Shown: in pieces, positions 16,576 to 24,215 of the stretch
How the letters are laid out: every line of letters starts with the position of its first letter
Position numbering within the stretch: position 1 is the first letter of the stretch
Assembly (NCBI RefSeq): GCF_000719135.1
Contig: NZ_JOEK01000006.1
Location: 186,001-250,000 of the forward strand
Reading direction: 5' to 3'
DNA: 64,000 nt
Source: Streptomyces avicenniae
GTDB taxonomy: Bacteria > Actinomycetota > Actinomycetes > Streptomycetales > Streptomycetaceae
Notes under the pieces: model-generated
What the model was told of the DNA's origin: nothing
What the model saw: only the letters and a program-made list of their open reading frames with translations
Databases searched by the model: none
Program-made: the position numbers and the translations under genes

Positions 16576-16613
16576 ACCTTCGGTTGAGACTTTGGCCCGC
16601 TATCGTGGGCCGC

Positions 16614-17336
16614 ATGGCGCCCAACCCTCAAAACGGTGGACGGCTGCGGCCGGTGGATCTGGCGCGCGGGCACGGTCTGTCCACGCAGGCGGTCAGGAAC
16701 TACGAGGAGGCCGGTGTCCTCCCGGCCGCCGACCGCACGCCCCACGGCTACCGCGTCTACACGCCGCTGCACGCGGCTGCGCTGCGCGCGTTCCTCGCCC
16801 TGGTGCCGGGCCACGGCCACCCGGCGGCGACCGCGATCATGCGGGCCGTGAACGAGGGCGCGCCGGAGGAGGCGTACCGCCTGATCGACGGCAGCCACGT
16901 CCAGCTCCTCGACGACCGGCGGACCCTCCAGGCCGTGGAGAACGCCCTGCGCGACCTGGAGCCGGGCCCTGCCATGGCGTCGGCGCCCGGCGGCACGTTC
17001 ATCGGGCCGCTGGCGGAACAGCTCGGCATCAGGCCCGCGACCCTGCGGAAGTGGGAGCGCGCCGGGCTGGTGCGTCCGCGCCGCGACCCGCTGACCGGGT
17101 ACCGCGTCTACGACGCGGCGGACGTGCGGGACGCACGGCTGGCGCATCAACTCAGGCGCGGCGGCTACCTGTTGGAGCAGATCGCCCCGCTGCTCGCGCA
17201 GGTCAGGGCGGCCGGTGGCCTTGAGCCGCTGGAGGCGGCGCTGTCCGACTGGCACGGCCGCCTGTCCGCGCGGGGGCGGGCGCTGCTGGCCGGTGCGGCG
17301 GAACTGGAGGCGTACCTGCGCTTGATAGGCAAGTGA
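16614..17336 (+). CDS. Double-MerR transcriptional regulator (TioE-like)
   Basis: A 240-residue regulator with two MerR-type winged helices. The first covers residues about 12-70 (VDLARGHGLSTQAVRNYEEAG, TPHGYRVYTPLHAAALRAF) and the second about 132-185 (LAEQLGIRPATLRKWERAG, GYRVYDAADVRDARL). MerR proteins usually have one such domain per chain; tandem copies are known in the TioE group. No cysteine metal site is visible in the C-terminus. It is divergent from the esterase gene and probably controls it. TATCGT seven bases before the ATG suggests a leaderless transcript. Confidence 0.85.
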   Translation: MAPNPQNGGRLRPVDLARGHGLSTQAVRNYEEAGVLPAADRTPHGYRVYTPLHAAALRAFLALVPGHGHPAATAIMRAVNEGAPEEAYRLIDGSHVQLLDDRRTLQAVENALRDLEPGPAMASAPGGTFIGPLAEQLGIRPATLRKWERAGLVRPRRDPLTGYRVYDAADVRDARLAHQLRRGGYLLEQIAPLLAQVRAAGGLEPLEAALSDWHGRLSARGRALLAGAAELEAYLRLIGK

Positions 17337-17348
17337 CCACTTGCCTAT
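17325..17348. promoter_or_regulatory. ArsR-type operator overlapping a stop codon and a minus-10 box
   Basis: ATAGGCAAGTG and CACTTGCCTAT form a perfect 11-2-11 inverted repeat. The left arm overlaps the TGA of the MerR-type gene (17334-17336) and the right arm enters TATGGT (17346-17351), a minus-10-like hexamer exactly six bases before the GTG of the ArsR gene. The arrangement fits autorepression by the ArsR protein. Confidence 0.65.
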
Positions 17349-17357
17349 GGTGGGGCC

Positions 17358-17651
17358 GTGGCCGACGACGTGTTCAAGGCGCTGGCCGATCCCACCCGCA
17401 GGCACATCCTCGACGAGCTGGCGGAACGGGACGGCCAGTCGCTGTTCGAGATCTGCACACGCCTGGCCAACAAGCACGGCCTGGGGCTGTCCCGCCAGGC
17501 GATCAGCCAGCACCTCGCGGTCCTGGAGGCCGCGGGCCTGGTCCGCACGCGGCGCGAGGGCCGCTACAAGTTCCACGACCTCGACACCGCACCGCTTGAG
17601 CGCGTCATGACGCGGTGGCTCAGGCACGACACACCGGAGAACCGCCCATGA
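17358..17651 (+). CDS. ArsR-family (SdpR-like) repressor
   Basis: A 97-residue winged-helix protein: VFKALADPTRRHILDEL at residues 5-21 and the recognition region LGLSRQAISQHLAVLEAAGLV at about 41-61, then RREGRYKFHDLD for the wing. No metal-binding CxC is present, so it resembles the metal-independent SdpR type. The gene overlaps the downstream VOC gene by 4 bp (ATGA). The adjacent inverted repeat is its likely operator and the mRNA is probably leaderless. Confidence 0.9.
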   Translation: MADDVFKALADPTRRHILDELAERDGQSLFEICTRLANKHGLGLSRQAISQHLAVLEAAGLVRTRREGRYKFHDLDTAPLERVMTRWLRHDTPENRP

Positions 17652-18034
17652 GAATCCACCTGTCCAGCATCTTCGTGGACGACCAGGACAAGGCCCTGCG
17701 CTTCTACACCGACGTGCTGGGCTTCGTGAAGAAGACCGAGGTGCCGCTCGGCGAGTACCGCTGGCTGACCGTGGTGTCGCCCGAGGACCCGGACGGCACC
17801 GAGCTGGTGCTGGAGCCCGAGGGCCACCCGGCGGCGCGGCCGTACAAGGAGGCCCTGGCACAGGACGGCATCCCCGTCACCTCCTTCGCCGTGACGGACG
17901 TACGCGCGGAGGCCGACCGGCTGCGCGGGCTCGGCGTCCGGTTCACGCAGGAACCGCTGGAGACAGGACCGGTCACGACGGCCGTGTTCGACGACACCTG
18001 CGGCAACCTGATCCAGATCGCTCAGTACCACTGA
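17648..18034 (+). CDS. VOC family (glyoxalase-fold) protein
   Basis: A 128-residue protein with two beta-alpha-beta-beta-beta modules: HLSSIFVDDQDKALRFYTDVLGF at the N-terminus and DDTCGNLIQIAQYH at the end, plus FAVTDVRAEADRLRGLGVRF in the middle. The conserved His near residue 4 and Glu/Gln near the end fit the metal or substrate pocket of extradiol/glyoxalase/resistance proteins. Translationally coupled to the ArsR gene, so expression probably responds to the ArsR ligand. Confidence 0.9.
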   Translation: MRIHLSSIFVDDQDKALRFYTDVLGFVKKTEVPLGEYRWLTVVSPEDPDGTELVLEPEGHPAARPYKEALAQDGIPVTSFAVTDVRAEADRLRGLGVRFTQEPLETGPVTTAVFDDTCGNLIQIAQYH

Positions 18035-18125
18035 CCAGGCCCGAGGGGCGGTGAGGCCCCCTGGAGAGCGGATGCCGGGGGCTGTCTACTGGTCCTTAAG
18101 TGCCCCCGAAGCGTGCGAGGTTGTC

Positions 18126-18560
18126 ATGTCCGACGAGGACTGCGTCTTCTGCGAGATCGTCGGCGGACGGGCCGAGGCGAGTGTCGTGTACGAGGACGAA
18201 CGGGTCATCGGGATCATGGACATCGCACCGGTCACGCCCGGCCATCTGCTGGTCATCCCGAAGCGGCACGCCGTGGGCCTTGAGGACCTGCCGGACGAGG
18301 ACGGGGTGCGCGTCTGGGAGGTGGGGCGCCTTCTCGCGAAGGCGCTGCGGCGCTCGGGGCTGCGGTGCGAGGGGGTCAACCTCTTCCTCGCGGACGGCAA
18401 GGCGGCGTTCCAGGAGATCTTCCACTTCCACCTGCACGTCTTCCCCCGGTTCGCGGGTGACCCGTTCCGCATCGACGCGGACTGGCGCGTGCAGGAGCGC
18501 GCGGCGCTGGACGCCACCGCGGGCGCGGTGCGGGAGGGGCTGGCACGCACCGACACGTGA
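18126..18560 (+). CDS. HIT family nucleotide hydrolase
   Basis: A 144-residue histidine-triad protein. CVFCEIVGG at residues 6-14 gives the zinc-type Cys pair and HFHLHVF at 100-106 is the catalytic triad H-x-H-x-H. The family hydrolyses nucleoside phosphoramidates or dinucleoside polyphosphates. ATG at 18126 has GAGG five bases upstream. It stands alone between the ArsR-VOC pair and the ABC exporter genes. Confidence 0.92.
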   Translation: MSDEDCVFCEIVGGRAEASVVYEDERVIGIMDIAPVTPGHLLVIPKRHAVGLEDLPDEDGVRVWEVGRLLAKALRRSGLRCEGVNLFLADGKAAFQEIFHFHLHVFPRFAGDPFRIDADWRVQERAALDATAGAVREGLARTDT

Positions 18561-18656
18561 CGGCCGACCGCCCGGCCACCCGGCCAACGGCCTTGACAGG
18601 CAGCACGGTTACCGTGGCCCGTGTGACGTCCGCGCGACCGGAGGGAGCGTGCGTCG

Positions 18657-20396
18657 ATGAGGGCAGGGGCGGGGCAGGACGTACGGGAGGAGCCGGGCGT
18701 CCCCGATGTCCGTTCCTCCGCACGGTACTTGTGGTGGCTGGTGAGCTGTCAGCGTGCCCGCGTCACGGGGGGCGCGCTGCTCGGCAGCGCGTGGATGGTG
18801 AGCCTGATGCTCCCGCCCTACCTCCTGTCGCGCGCCGTGGACGACGGGTTGACGCCGGGCGACCGGGGGGCGCTGCTCGGCTGGTCGGGGGCGCTGTTCG
18901 CCGTGGGGCTGCTGAACGCCTGGCTGGCGATCATGCGGCACCGGACGATGACCCGGGTGCGTCAGGACGCGTACTTCCGCTCGGCGCGCGTCGTCGTGCG
19001 GCAGACGACACGGCTGGGGGCGACGCTGCCGGGACGTGTCGGCGCCGGGGAGGTCGTCGCCATCGGGCACGGGGACATCGCGGTGATCGCCAACACCCTG
19101 ACGATCACGGGCCCGGGCGTCGGCGCCGTGCTGGCCTACGGGGTCGTCACGCTGCTGATGCTGTCCGTCTCGCCGCTCCTGGCCGGGGTCGTGCTGCTGG
19201 GCGTGCCGGTGCTCGCGCTCCTGGTGGGTCCGCTGCTCGGGCGGCTCCAGGCGGCGGAGAGCGCCTACCGCGAGCAGCAGGGGGACCTGACGGCGCGGCT
19301 GGTCGATCTCGTCGGGGGGCTGCGGGTCCTCGGCGGGCTCGGCGGGCGGGAGTTGGTCGCCGACCGCTACCGCGACGCGTCGCGGCGGCTGCGCGACGAG
19401 GGGTACCGGGTGGGGGCGGTGACCAGCTGGATACAGGCGCTGGCGGTCGGGCTGCCGACCGTCTTCCTGGCGGGCGTCACCTGGCTGGCGGCCCGCGAGG
19501 CGGCGACGGACGCGATCACGACCGGCGACCTGGTGGCGGTGTACGGGTACGCCGCGGTGCTCGTCGTGCCCGTGTCGTTCTTCATCGAGGGGAGCCAGGA
19601 CCTGACGCACGGCCGGGTGGCCGCGCGCCGCGTGGTGCGGTTCCTGCGGCTGGAGCGTGACGAGGAGCCGCACGGGCACGAGGGCGCGCCGCCCACGGCG
19701 TCCGCGCTGGAGGACCCGGCGTCCGGCGTGCGGGTGGAGCCCGGCGCGCTGACCGCGCTGGTGAGCGCGCGGGCGGCCGAGTCGGCGGCCGTGGTGGACC
19801 GGTTGGCGGGCTTCGCGGCCTCCGACGCCCGCTGGGGCGGCGTGCGGCTGGACGGCATTCCGCGCGCCTGGGTCCGTGACCGCGTGCTGGTCGCGGACAA
19901 CGAGGCGGACCTGTTCGCGGGCCCGCTGCGGGAGGTCGTCGCCGGGCGCGCGGACCGTACCCCCGAGGAGCTGGACGCGGCCCTCGCCGCGGCTGCGGCG
20001 CGGGACATCGTGGGCGGCCTGGAGAACGGCCTCGACACGTGGATCGACGGGCAGGGGCGCAACCTGTCGGGCGGGCAGCGCCAGCGCGTCCGGCTGGTGA
20101 GGGCGCTGCTCGCGGAGCCCGACGTGCTCATGACCGTCGAGCCGACGTCCGCGCTCGACGCGCACACCGAGGCCGTCGTCGCCGCCGGTGTGCGGGCGTT
20201 CCGGCGGGGACGCACCACCGTCGTCACCACCACGTCCCCGGCCCTGCTGGAGACGGCGGACGTCGTGCACCACCTGACCGACGGCCGGGTCACGGCGTCG
20301 GGCACCCACCGTGAACTCCTGCGCCAGGACGCCCGATACCGGGCGCTGGTGGCGCGCGGCACGGGCGACACACCCGGCGAGGAGGCGCACCGATGA
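18657..20396 (+). CDS. ABC exporter half (permease-ATPase) with defective Walker motifs
   Basis: A 579-residue half transporter: six-helix membrane domain (about 25-315) followed by a nucleotide-binding domain. The ATPase part keeps a perfect signature LSGGQRQR near residue 470 but the P-loop region reads ALTALVSARAAESAA (about 362-376), without G-x-x-G-x-G-K-S/T; Walker B is VLMTVEP, keeping the Glu but not the Asp; and the H-loop reads TTTSPALLE, without His. It therefore cannot hydrolyse ATP at its own P-loop and must act with the next gene, with which it overlaps by 4 bp. Substrate unknown; probably drug, lipid or peptide export. Confidence 0.87.
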   Translation: MRAGAGQDVREEPGVPDVRSSARYLWWLVSCQRARVTGGALLGSAWMVSLMLPPYLLSRAVDDGLTPGDRGALLGWSGALFAVGLLNAWLAIMRHRTMTRVRQDAYFRSARVVVRQTTRLGATLPGRVGAGEVVAIGHGDIAVIANTLTITGPGVGAVLAYGVVTLLMLSVSPLLAGVVLLGVPVLALLVGPLLGRLQAAESAYREQQGDLTARLVDLVGGLRVLGGLGGRELVADRYRDASRRLRDEGYRVGAVTSWIQALAVGLPTVFLAGVTWLAAREAATDAITTGDLVAVYGYAAVLVVPVSFFIEGSQDLTHGRVAARRVVRFLRLERDEEPHGHEGAPPTASALEDPASGVRVEPGALTALVSARAAESAAVVDRLAGFAASDARWGGVRLDGIPRAWVRDRVLVADNEADLFAGPLREVVAGRADRTPEELDAALAAAAARDIVGGLENGLDTWIDGQGRNLSGGQRQRVRLVRALLAEPDVLMTVEPTSALDAHTEAVVAAGVRAFRRGRTTVVTTTSPALLETADVVHHLTDGRVTASGTHRELLRQDARYRALVARGTGDTPGEEAHR

Positions 20397-22153
20397 GCGC
20401 CACCGACGACCACGCCGCCCGCCACCTCCCCGTGGCCGGGCAACGGCGGGTGCGCGCCGCCGCCCGGCTGCTGATCGCCCGGGACGGCCGGGCGTTCGCC
20501 GGGATGCTCGCGCTGAACGCCCTCGCCGCGCTGGCGGGACTGGCGAGCCCCTGGCTCGTCGGCCGGATCGTGGACGAGACCACGTCGGGCGCCGGCGTCG
20601 GCACGGTGGACCGGCTCGCCGCGGCGATCCTGGTCTGCGCGCTGGCGCAACTGCTGCTCACGCGCTGGGCACGGCTGGTGGGCCACCGCTTCGGGGAGCG
20701 CCTGTCGGCGCACGTGCGCGAGCAGTTCGTGGGGCGCGTGCTGGGCCTTCCGCCCTCGGTGGTCGAGCGCGCGGGAACCGGTGACCTGGCGGCGCGCGGC
20801 ACCGGGGACATCGGCGCGGTCGCCACCACGCTGCGGGACGCGGGCCCCGACATGCTCGTCGCCGCGGTGTACAGCGTCTTCATCCTCGCCGCCGTCTTCC
20901 TGCTGAGCCCGCTGCTCGGGGCGTGCGCGCTGGTGGGGATGCTCGGGATCTGGTTCGCCGTCCGCTGGTACCTGCGGCGGGCGACGGCGGCGTACCTCGC
21001 GGAGGGGGAGGCGCATTCGGCGCTCGCCGAGATCATGGCGGCCACCGCGGCGGGGGCCAGGACCGTCGAGGCGTTCGGGCTGCGGCAGCGGCGCATCGAC
21101 GCGTGCCGGGAGGCGGTCGAACGGTGCCGGGTGACGCGGGAGCGGACGCTGCGGCTGCGCTCGGTGCTGTTCCCCTCGGTGGACGTCTCGTACGTCGTCC
21201 CGGTCGTCGCCGTGCTGGTCGTGGGGAGCTTCCTGGTCGAGGCGGACGCCGCGACGCTGGGGGTCGTCGTCTCGACGGCCCTGTACGTGCGGCTGCTGGG
21301 GCAGCCGCTGGACACGATCCTCCAGCGGGTCGAGCAGGTGCAGAGCGGCGCGGCGTCGTTCGCCCGCGTCGAGGGCCTGGGGGCCGTCCCGGCCGCGCCC
21401 GCCGCCGGTGACCGGGCGCCCGTAGGTGGCGCCGTCGGCATCCGGGAGGTCCGCTACGCCTACGAGGGCCGGAGCGACGTGCTGCGCGGCGTGACGCTGG
21501 ACGTGCGCGCGGGGGAGCGTCTGGCCCTGGTGGGCCCGTCGGGTGCGGGGAAGACGACGTTGGGGCGGCTGCTGGCGGGCATCGGGCGGGCGGGTTCCGG
21601 GACGATCACCGTGGGGGGCGTGCCGCTGGACGAGGTGGCGCCGGAGCTGCTGCGCGGGCACGTCATGCTGGTCACGCAGGAGCACCACGTGTTCCGCGGG
21701 AGCGTCCGGGACAATCTGCTGCTCGCGCGGCCCGGCGCGGCCGACGCGGAGATGCACGCCGCGCTCGGCGCCGTGGGGGCGGACTGGGTGGCGGGTGCGG
21801 GGAGCGGCCTGGACACCGAACTGGGCGAGGGGGCGGACCAGTTGCGCCTGGACGGGGCGCAGGCGCAGCAGCTCGCGCTGGCCCGCGTCGTCCTGGCCGA
21901 CCCGCACCTCGTCGTCCTGGACGAGGCGACGGCGCTGCTTGACCCACGGACCGCGCGGCACACGGAACGGGGGCTCGCGGCGGTGCTCGCGGGCCGTACC
22001 GTCCTCGCGATAGCGCACCGGCTGCACACGGCGCACGACGCCGACCGGATCGCCGTCATGGAGGGCGGTCGCCTCACCGAGGTCGGCACTCATGCGGAGT
22101 TGCTGGCCTCGGGGGGCTCGTACGCGTGGCTGTGGCGGTCCTGGCACGGCTGA
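20393..22153 (+). CDS. ABC exporter half (permease-ATPase) with intact P-loop but lost signature
   Basis: A 586-residue half transporter. The membrane domain spans about residues 30-320. In the ATPase domain the P-loop GPSGAGKTT (about 381-389), Q-loop VTQEHHVFRG, Walker B LVVLDEAT (about 505) and H-loop AIAHRL are all intact, while the signature LSGGQ is replaced by LRLDGAQAQQ near residue 484. Together with the preceding half this gives one fully canonical composite site (this P-loop with the partner's LSGGQ) and one fully dead site. The start ATG overlaps the previous stop (ATGA), supporting an obligate heterodimer. Confidence 0.9.
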   Translation: MSATDDHAARHLPVAGQRRVRAAARLLIARDGRAFAGMLALNALAALAGLASPWLVGRIVDETTSGAGVGTVDRLAAAILVCALAQLLLTRWARLVGHRFGERLSAHVREQFVGRVLGLPPSVVERAGTGDLAARGTGDIGAVATTLRDAGPDMLVAAVYSVFILAAVFLLSPLLGACALVGMLGIWFAVRWYLRRATAAYLAEGEAHSALAEIMAATAAGARTVEAFGLRQRRIDACREAVERCRVTRERTLRLRSVLFPSVDVSYVVPVVAVLVVGSFLVEADAATLGVVVSTALYVRLLGQPLDTILQRVEQVQSGAASFARVEGLGAVPAAPAAGDRAPVGGAVGIREVRYAYEGRSDVLRGVTLDVRAGERLALVGPSGAGKTTLGRLLAGIGRAGSGTITVGGVPLDEVAPELLRGHVMLVTQEHHVFRGSVRDNLLLARPGAADAEMHAALGAVGADWVAGAGSGLDTELGEGADQLRLDGAQAQQLALARVVLADPHLVVLDEATALLDPRTARHTERGLAAVLAGRTVLAIAHRLHTAHDADRIAVMEGGRLTEVGTHAELLASGGSYAWLWRSWHG

Positions 22154-22192
22154 CCCGGCGGCGTGCCAGGAGGTCCCACAGGGGTCATCCGC

Positions 22193-22690
22193 TCACCCGG
22201 TCACCCGCTTGATGAAGGTGTCGAGGTTGCGCAGGGTGCGCTCGATCTTGGCCTCGGTGGGCAGCGTCTCCTCCAGGGTGCGGCCCACGGTCGTGTCGCG
22301 GATGCCCCGGATGTAGAGGGAGCAGGCGAGGTCGGCGCACAGGTACTGGCCGACGGTGTTGCCCTGCCGCCCGGCGCTGCCGGTGCGGCGCGCGGCCATC
22401 AGCGTCACGCCGCCGCCGCTGTGCGTGGTCAGGCACAGGGTGCACATGCTGCGTGACGTGAAGCCGCGCACGGCGCCGTTGACCGAGCGCAGCGCGATGC
22501 CGATGAGGGCGCCGTCGCGCTCGGCTACCAGGTACATGCGTCCGGGGGCGCCGGGGTCGCGCCAGCCGAGGAAGTCGAGGTCGGCCCAGGGGGAGTCCTC
22601 GAAGCCCTGCGGCATGTCCAGACGCTTGACCTCGCCCTTGGAGAGGTTGACGAACGACGCGCGGATGTCCGTCTCGGTGAGCGGTCTCAT
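22193..22690 (-). CDS. FBP-domain zinc-binding protein
   Basis: A 165-residue protein with the treble-clef fold of FBP-domain proteins (C-terminal domain of EF-G-binding/fibronectin-binding type). RSMCTLCLTTHSGGGVTLM and YLCADLACSLYIRG supply four cysteines as zinc ligands. The N-terminus ETDIRASFVNLSKGEVKRL and LDFLGWRDP are also typical. Family members bind elongation factor G or remain uncharacterised in actinomycetes. Divergent from the TetR gene over a short AT-rich region. Confidence 0.85.
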   Translation of the reverse strand: MRPLTETDIRASFVNLSKGEVKRLDMPQGFEDSPWADLDFLGWRDPGAPGRMYLVAERDGALIGIALRSVNGAVRGFTSRSMCTLCLTTHSGGGVTLMAARRTGSAGRQGNTVGQYLCADLACSLYIRGIRDTTVGRTLEETLPTEAKIERTLRNLDTFIKRVTG

Positions 22691-22711
22691 GCTGCCGAGG
22701 ATAACGCGGGC

Positions 22712-22742
22712 TAATATATTTAGGCGAACGACTTATTCGTCT
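22712..22742. promoter_or_regulatory. AT-rich promoter and TetR operator candidate
   Basis: TAATAT (22712-22717), inside the palindrome AATATATT, is a rare AT-rich stretch suited as minus-10 for either divergent gene. It is followed by AGGCGAA-N7-TTCGTCT (22722-22742), an inverted repeat with one mismatch, 16 bases before the TetR start. Autoregulation by TetR is inferred. Confidence 0.45.
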
Positions 22743-22758
22743 AGTCGGTGGAGGGCGC

Positions 22759-23328
22759 ATGGCGCGGACCGGGATCACGGCGGAGCGGCTGACCAGGACG
22801 GCCGCCGAGCTGGCGGACGAGGAGGGCTTCGACAACCTCACCGTGTCGGCCGTCGCCCGCCGCCTCGGGGTGAAGGACCCGAGCCTGTACGCGTACATCC
22901 GCAACGCGCGCCAGCTGAAGGCCCGGGTCGCGGCGCTGGCCCTGGAGGAGATGGCGGACGCCGCCGCCGAGGCCCTGGCCGGGCGCGCGGGCAAGGACGC
23001 GCTGGTCGCGTTCGCCGGCGCCTACCGGGCGTACGCGCACAGGCACCCGGGCCGGTTCACCGCCGCCCGGTTCGAGCTGGGGGGCGAGGCGGTGGCGGAG
23101 GAGGCGGCGTACCGCCAGTCGCGGATGGCGCGGGCCGTGCTGCGCGGCTACGGGCTGCCGGAGCCGGACGAGACGGACGCGCTCCGCTTCTTCACCGGCG
23201 CGCTCGCGGGCTTCGTGACCTTGGAGACGGCGGGCGGCTTCAGCAGGTCGCCGCGCGAGACGGACGCCTCGTGGGCCTGGCTGCTCGACACGATCGACTT
23301 CGCCCTGCGCGAGCGCCCCAGGCCGTGA
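22759..23328 (+). CDS. TetR family regulator (WHG-type C-terminal domain)
   Basis: A 189-residue repressor. The DNA-binding helices are in residues about 8-55 (RLTRTAAELADEEGFDNLTV, VARRLGVKDPSLYAYIRNAR). The C-terminal region ALVAFAGAYRAYAHRHPGRF and FFTGALAGFVTLETAGGF match the TetR_C WHG-type ligand domain. GGAGGG precedes the ATG by six bases. It probably controls itself and the divergent FBP-domain gene; ligand unknown. Confidence 0.9.
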   Translation: MARTGITAERLTRTAAELADEEGFDNLTVSAVARRLGVKDPSLYAYIRNARQLKARVAALALEEMADAAAEALAGRAGKDALVAFAGAYRAYAHRHPGRFTAARFELGGEAVAEEAAYRQSRMARAVLRGYGLPEPDETDALRFFTGALAGFVTLETAGGFSRSPRETDASWAWLLDTIDFALRERPRP

Positions 23329-23340
23329 CGGCTGGGGCCG

Positions 23341-23369
23341 TTGTCAGACCTCACCGCTACCCTCCGATC
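23341..23369 (+). promoter_or_regulatory. Leaderless promoter matching the PafBC-type DNA-damage motif
   Basis: TTGTCAGAC (23341-23349), eight bases, then TACCCT (23358-23363), six bases, then the GTG start. The mycobacterial RecA-independent damage promoter is described as TTGTCRGTG-N8-TAnnnT; spacing is identical and the first six bases match. The downstream paralogue has the same arrangement. The short distance to GTG implies a leaderless mRNA. Confidence 0.5.
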
Positions 23370-24167
23370 GTGCACCTCGCCTCTCTGCGGTCCGCCCGCA
23401 TCGCGCTCCCGCCCGGCCGGATGATCACCTCGGACGAGGGCCACGGCAGCCGTCAGCCCCTGTGGCTCGGCGACGAGCCGCCCTCCCCCGACCTGTGGGG
23501 ACGCATATGCGGCGCGCACGCCGACTCGGGGCTGTGGCCGCTGCTGCTCCTGCCCCTCGACGGGGACGACGGCTTCCGCCCGTGGGCGACGGGCGAGCTG
23601 CGCCCGGAGGACATGTCCTCGCCAGAGGACCACGACGCCGAACTCGTGCTCGCGGCCTGGTGGCGGCGGCACTGGGAGGACGACGAGGAGGACCTGTCGC
23701 CGGAGATCCGGCTCGCGCTGACCGCCCCCTACGGCGCGGACTGGCCCGGACTCGCGCCCGCCCCGGGGGACAGCTCGGACGCGGACGTGATGGCCGCCGC
23801 GTACGCCGAGGTCTTCGCCGAGGAGTATCCGCAGGCGCGGCTGGGCCTGGTGGAGGCGCCGCGCAGCGCCGACGCACTCGCCGCCGTCGGCTGGCAGGGC
23901 CCGCGCGACCACGACGGCGACACCGCCAAGCACGCGGCTGTGCTCCGTAGTTGGGAGGACCGCTTCCACGCCCGCGTGGTCGCCGTGGGTTCCGGCACGC
24001 TCTTCCTCAGCGTCGCCGCACCACCGACCACCCGGGACGAAGCCCTCGCCGTCGCGGCCGAACACCTCGCCTTCTCACCCGCCGCGCCATGGCAGCACAC
24101 TGACCACCTGACCGCCTACGCCGAGCAGCTGATCGACGTCAACAACTGGGAGTTCGACTGGGCCTGA
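23370..24167 (+). CDS. DUF4253 domain protein (copy 1)
   Basis: A 265-residue protein of the DUF4253 family. The C-terminal half holds the family block: ARLGLVEAPRSADALAAVGW, LRSWEDRFHARVVAVG, TLFLSVAAPPTTRDEALAV and AEHLAFSP. The N-terminal LPPGRMITSDEG and PLWLGDEPP are shared with the next gene, showing tandem duplication. No catalytic residues are known for the family. The GTG start at 23370 has no Shine-Dalgarno sequence but lies six bases after a minus-10 box. Function unknown; possible damage response from the promoter. Confidence 0.85.
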   Translation: MHLASLRSARIALPPGRMITSDEGHGSRQPLWLGDEPPSPDLWGRICGAHADSGLWPLLLLPLDGDDGFRPWATGELRPEDMSSPEDHDAELVLAAWWRRHWEDDEEDLSPEIRLALTAPYGADWPGLAPAPGDSSDADVMAAAYAEVFAEEYPQARLGLVEAPRSADALAAVGWQGPRDHDGDTAKHAAVLRSWEDRFHARVVAVGSGTLFLSVAAPPTTRDEALAVAAEHLAFSPAAPWQHTDHLTAYAEQLIDVNNWEFDWA

Positions 24168-24186
24168 CCGGGCCGGAACGCGGCCG

Positions 24187-24215
24187 TTGTCAGACCTCGG
24201 GGTTAGCATCCGGCC
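24187..24215 (+). promoter_or_regulatory. Second leaderless promoter of the PafBC type
   Basis: TTGTCAGAC (24187-24195), eight bases, TAGCAT (24204-24209), six bases, then GTG. The -35-like block and all spacings equal those of copy 1 although the spacer sequence has diverged, which indicates selection on the promoter or a recent duplication including it. Confidence 0.5.
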
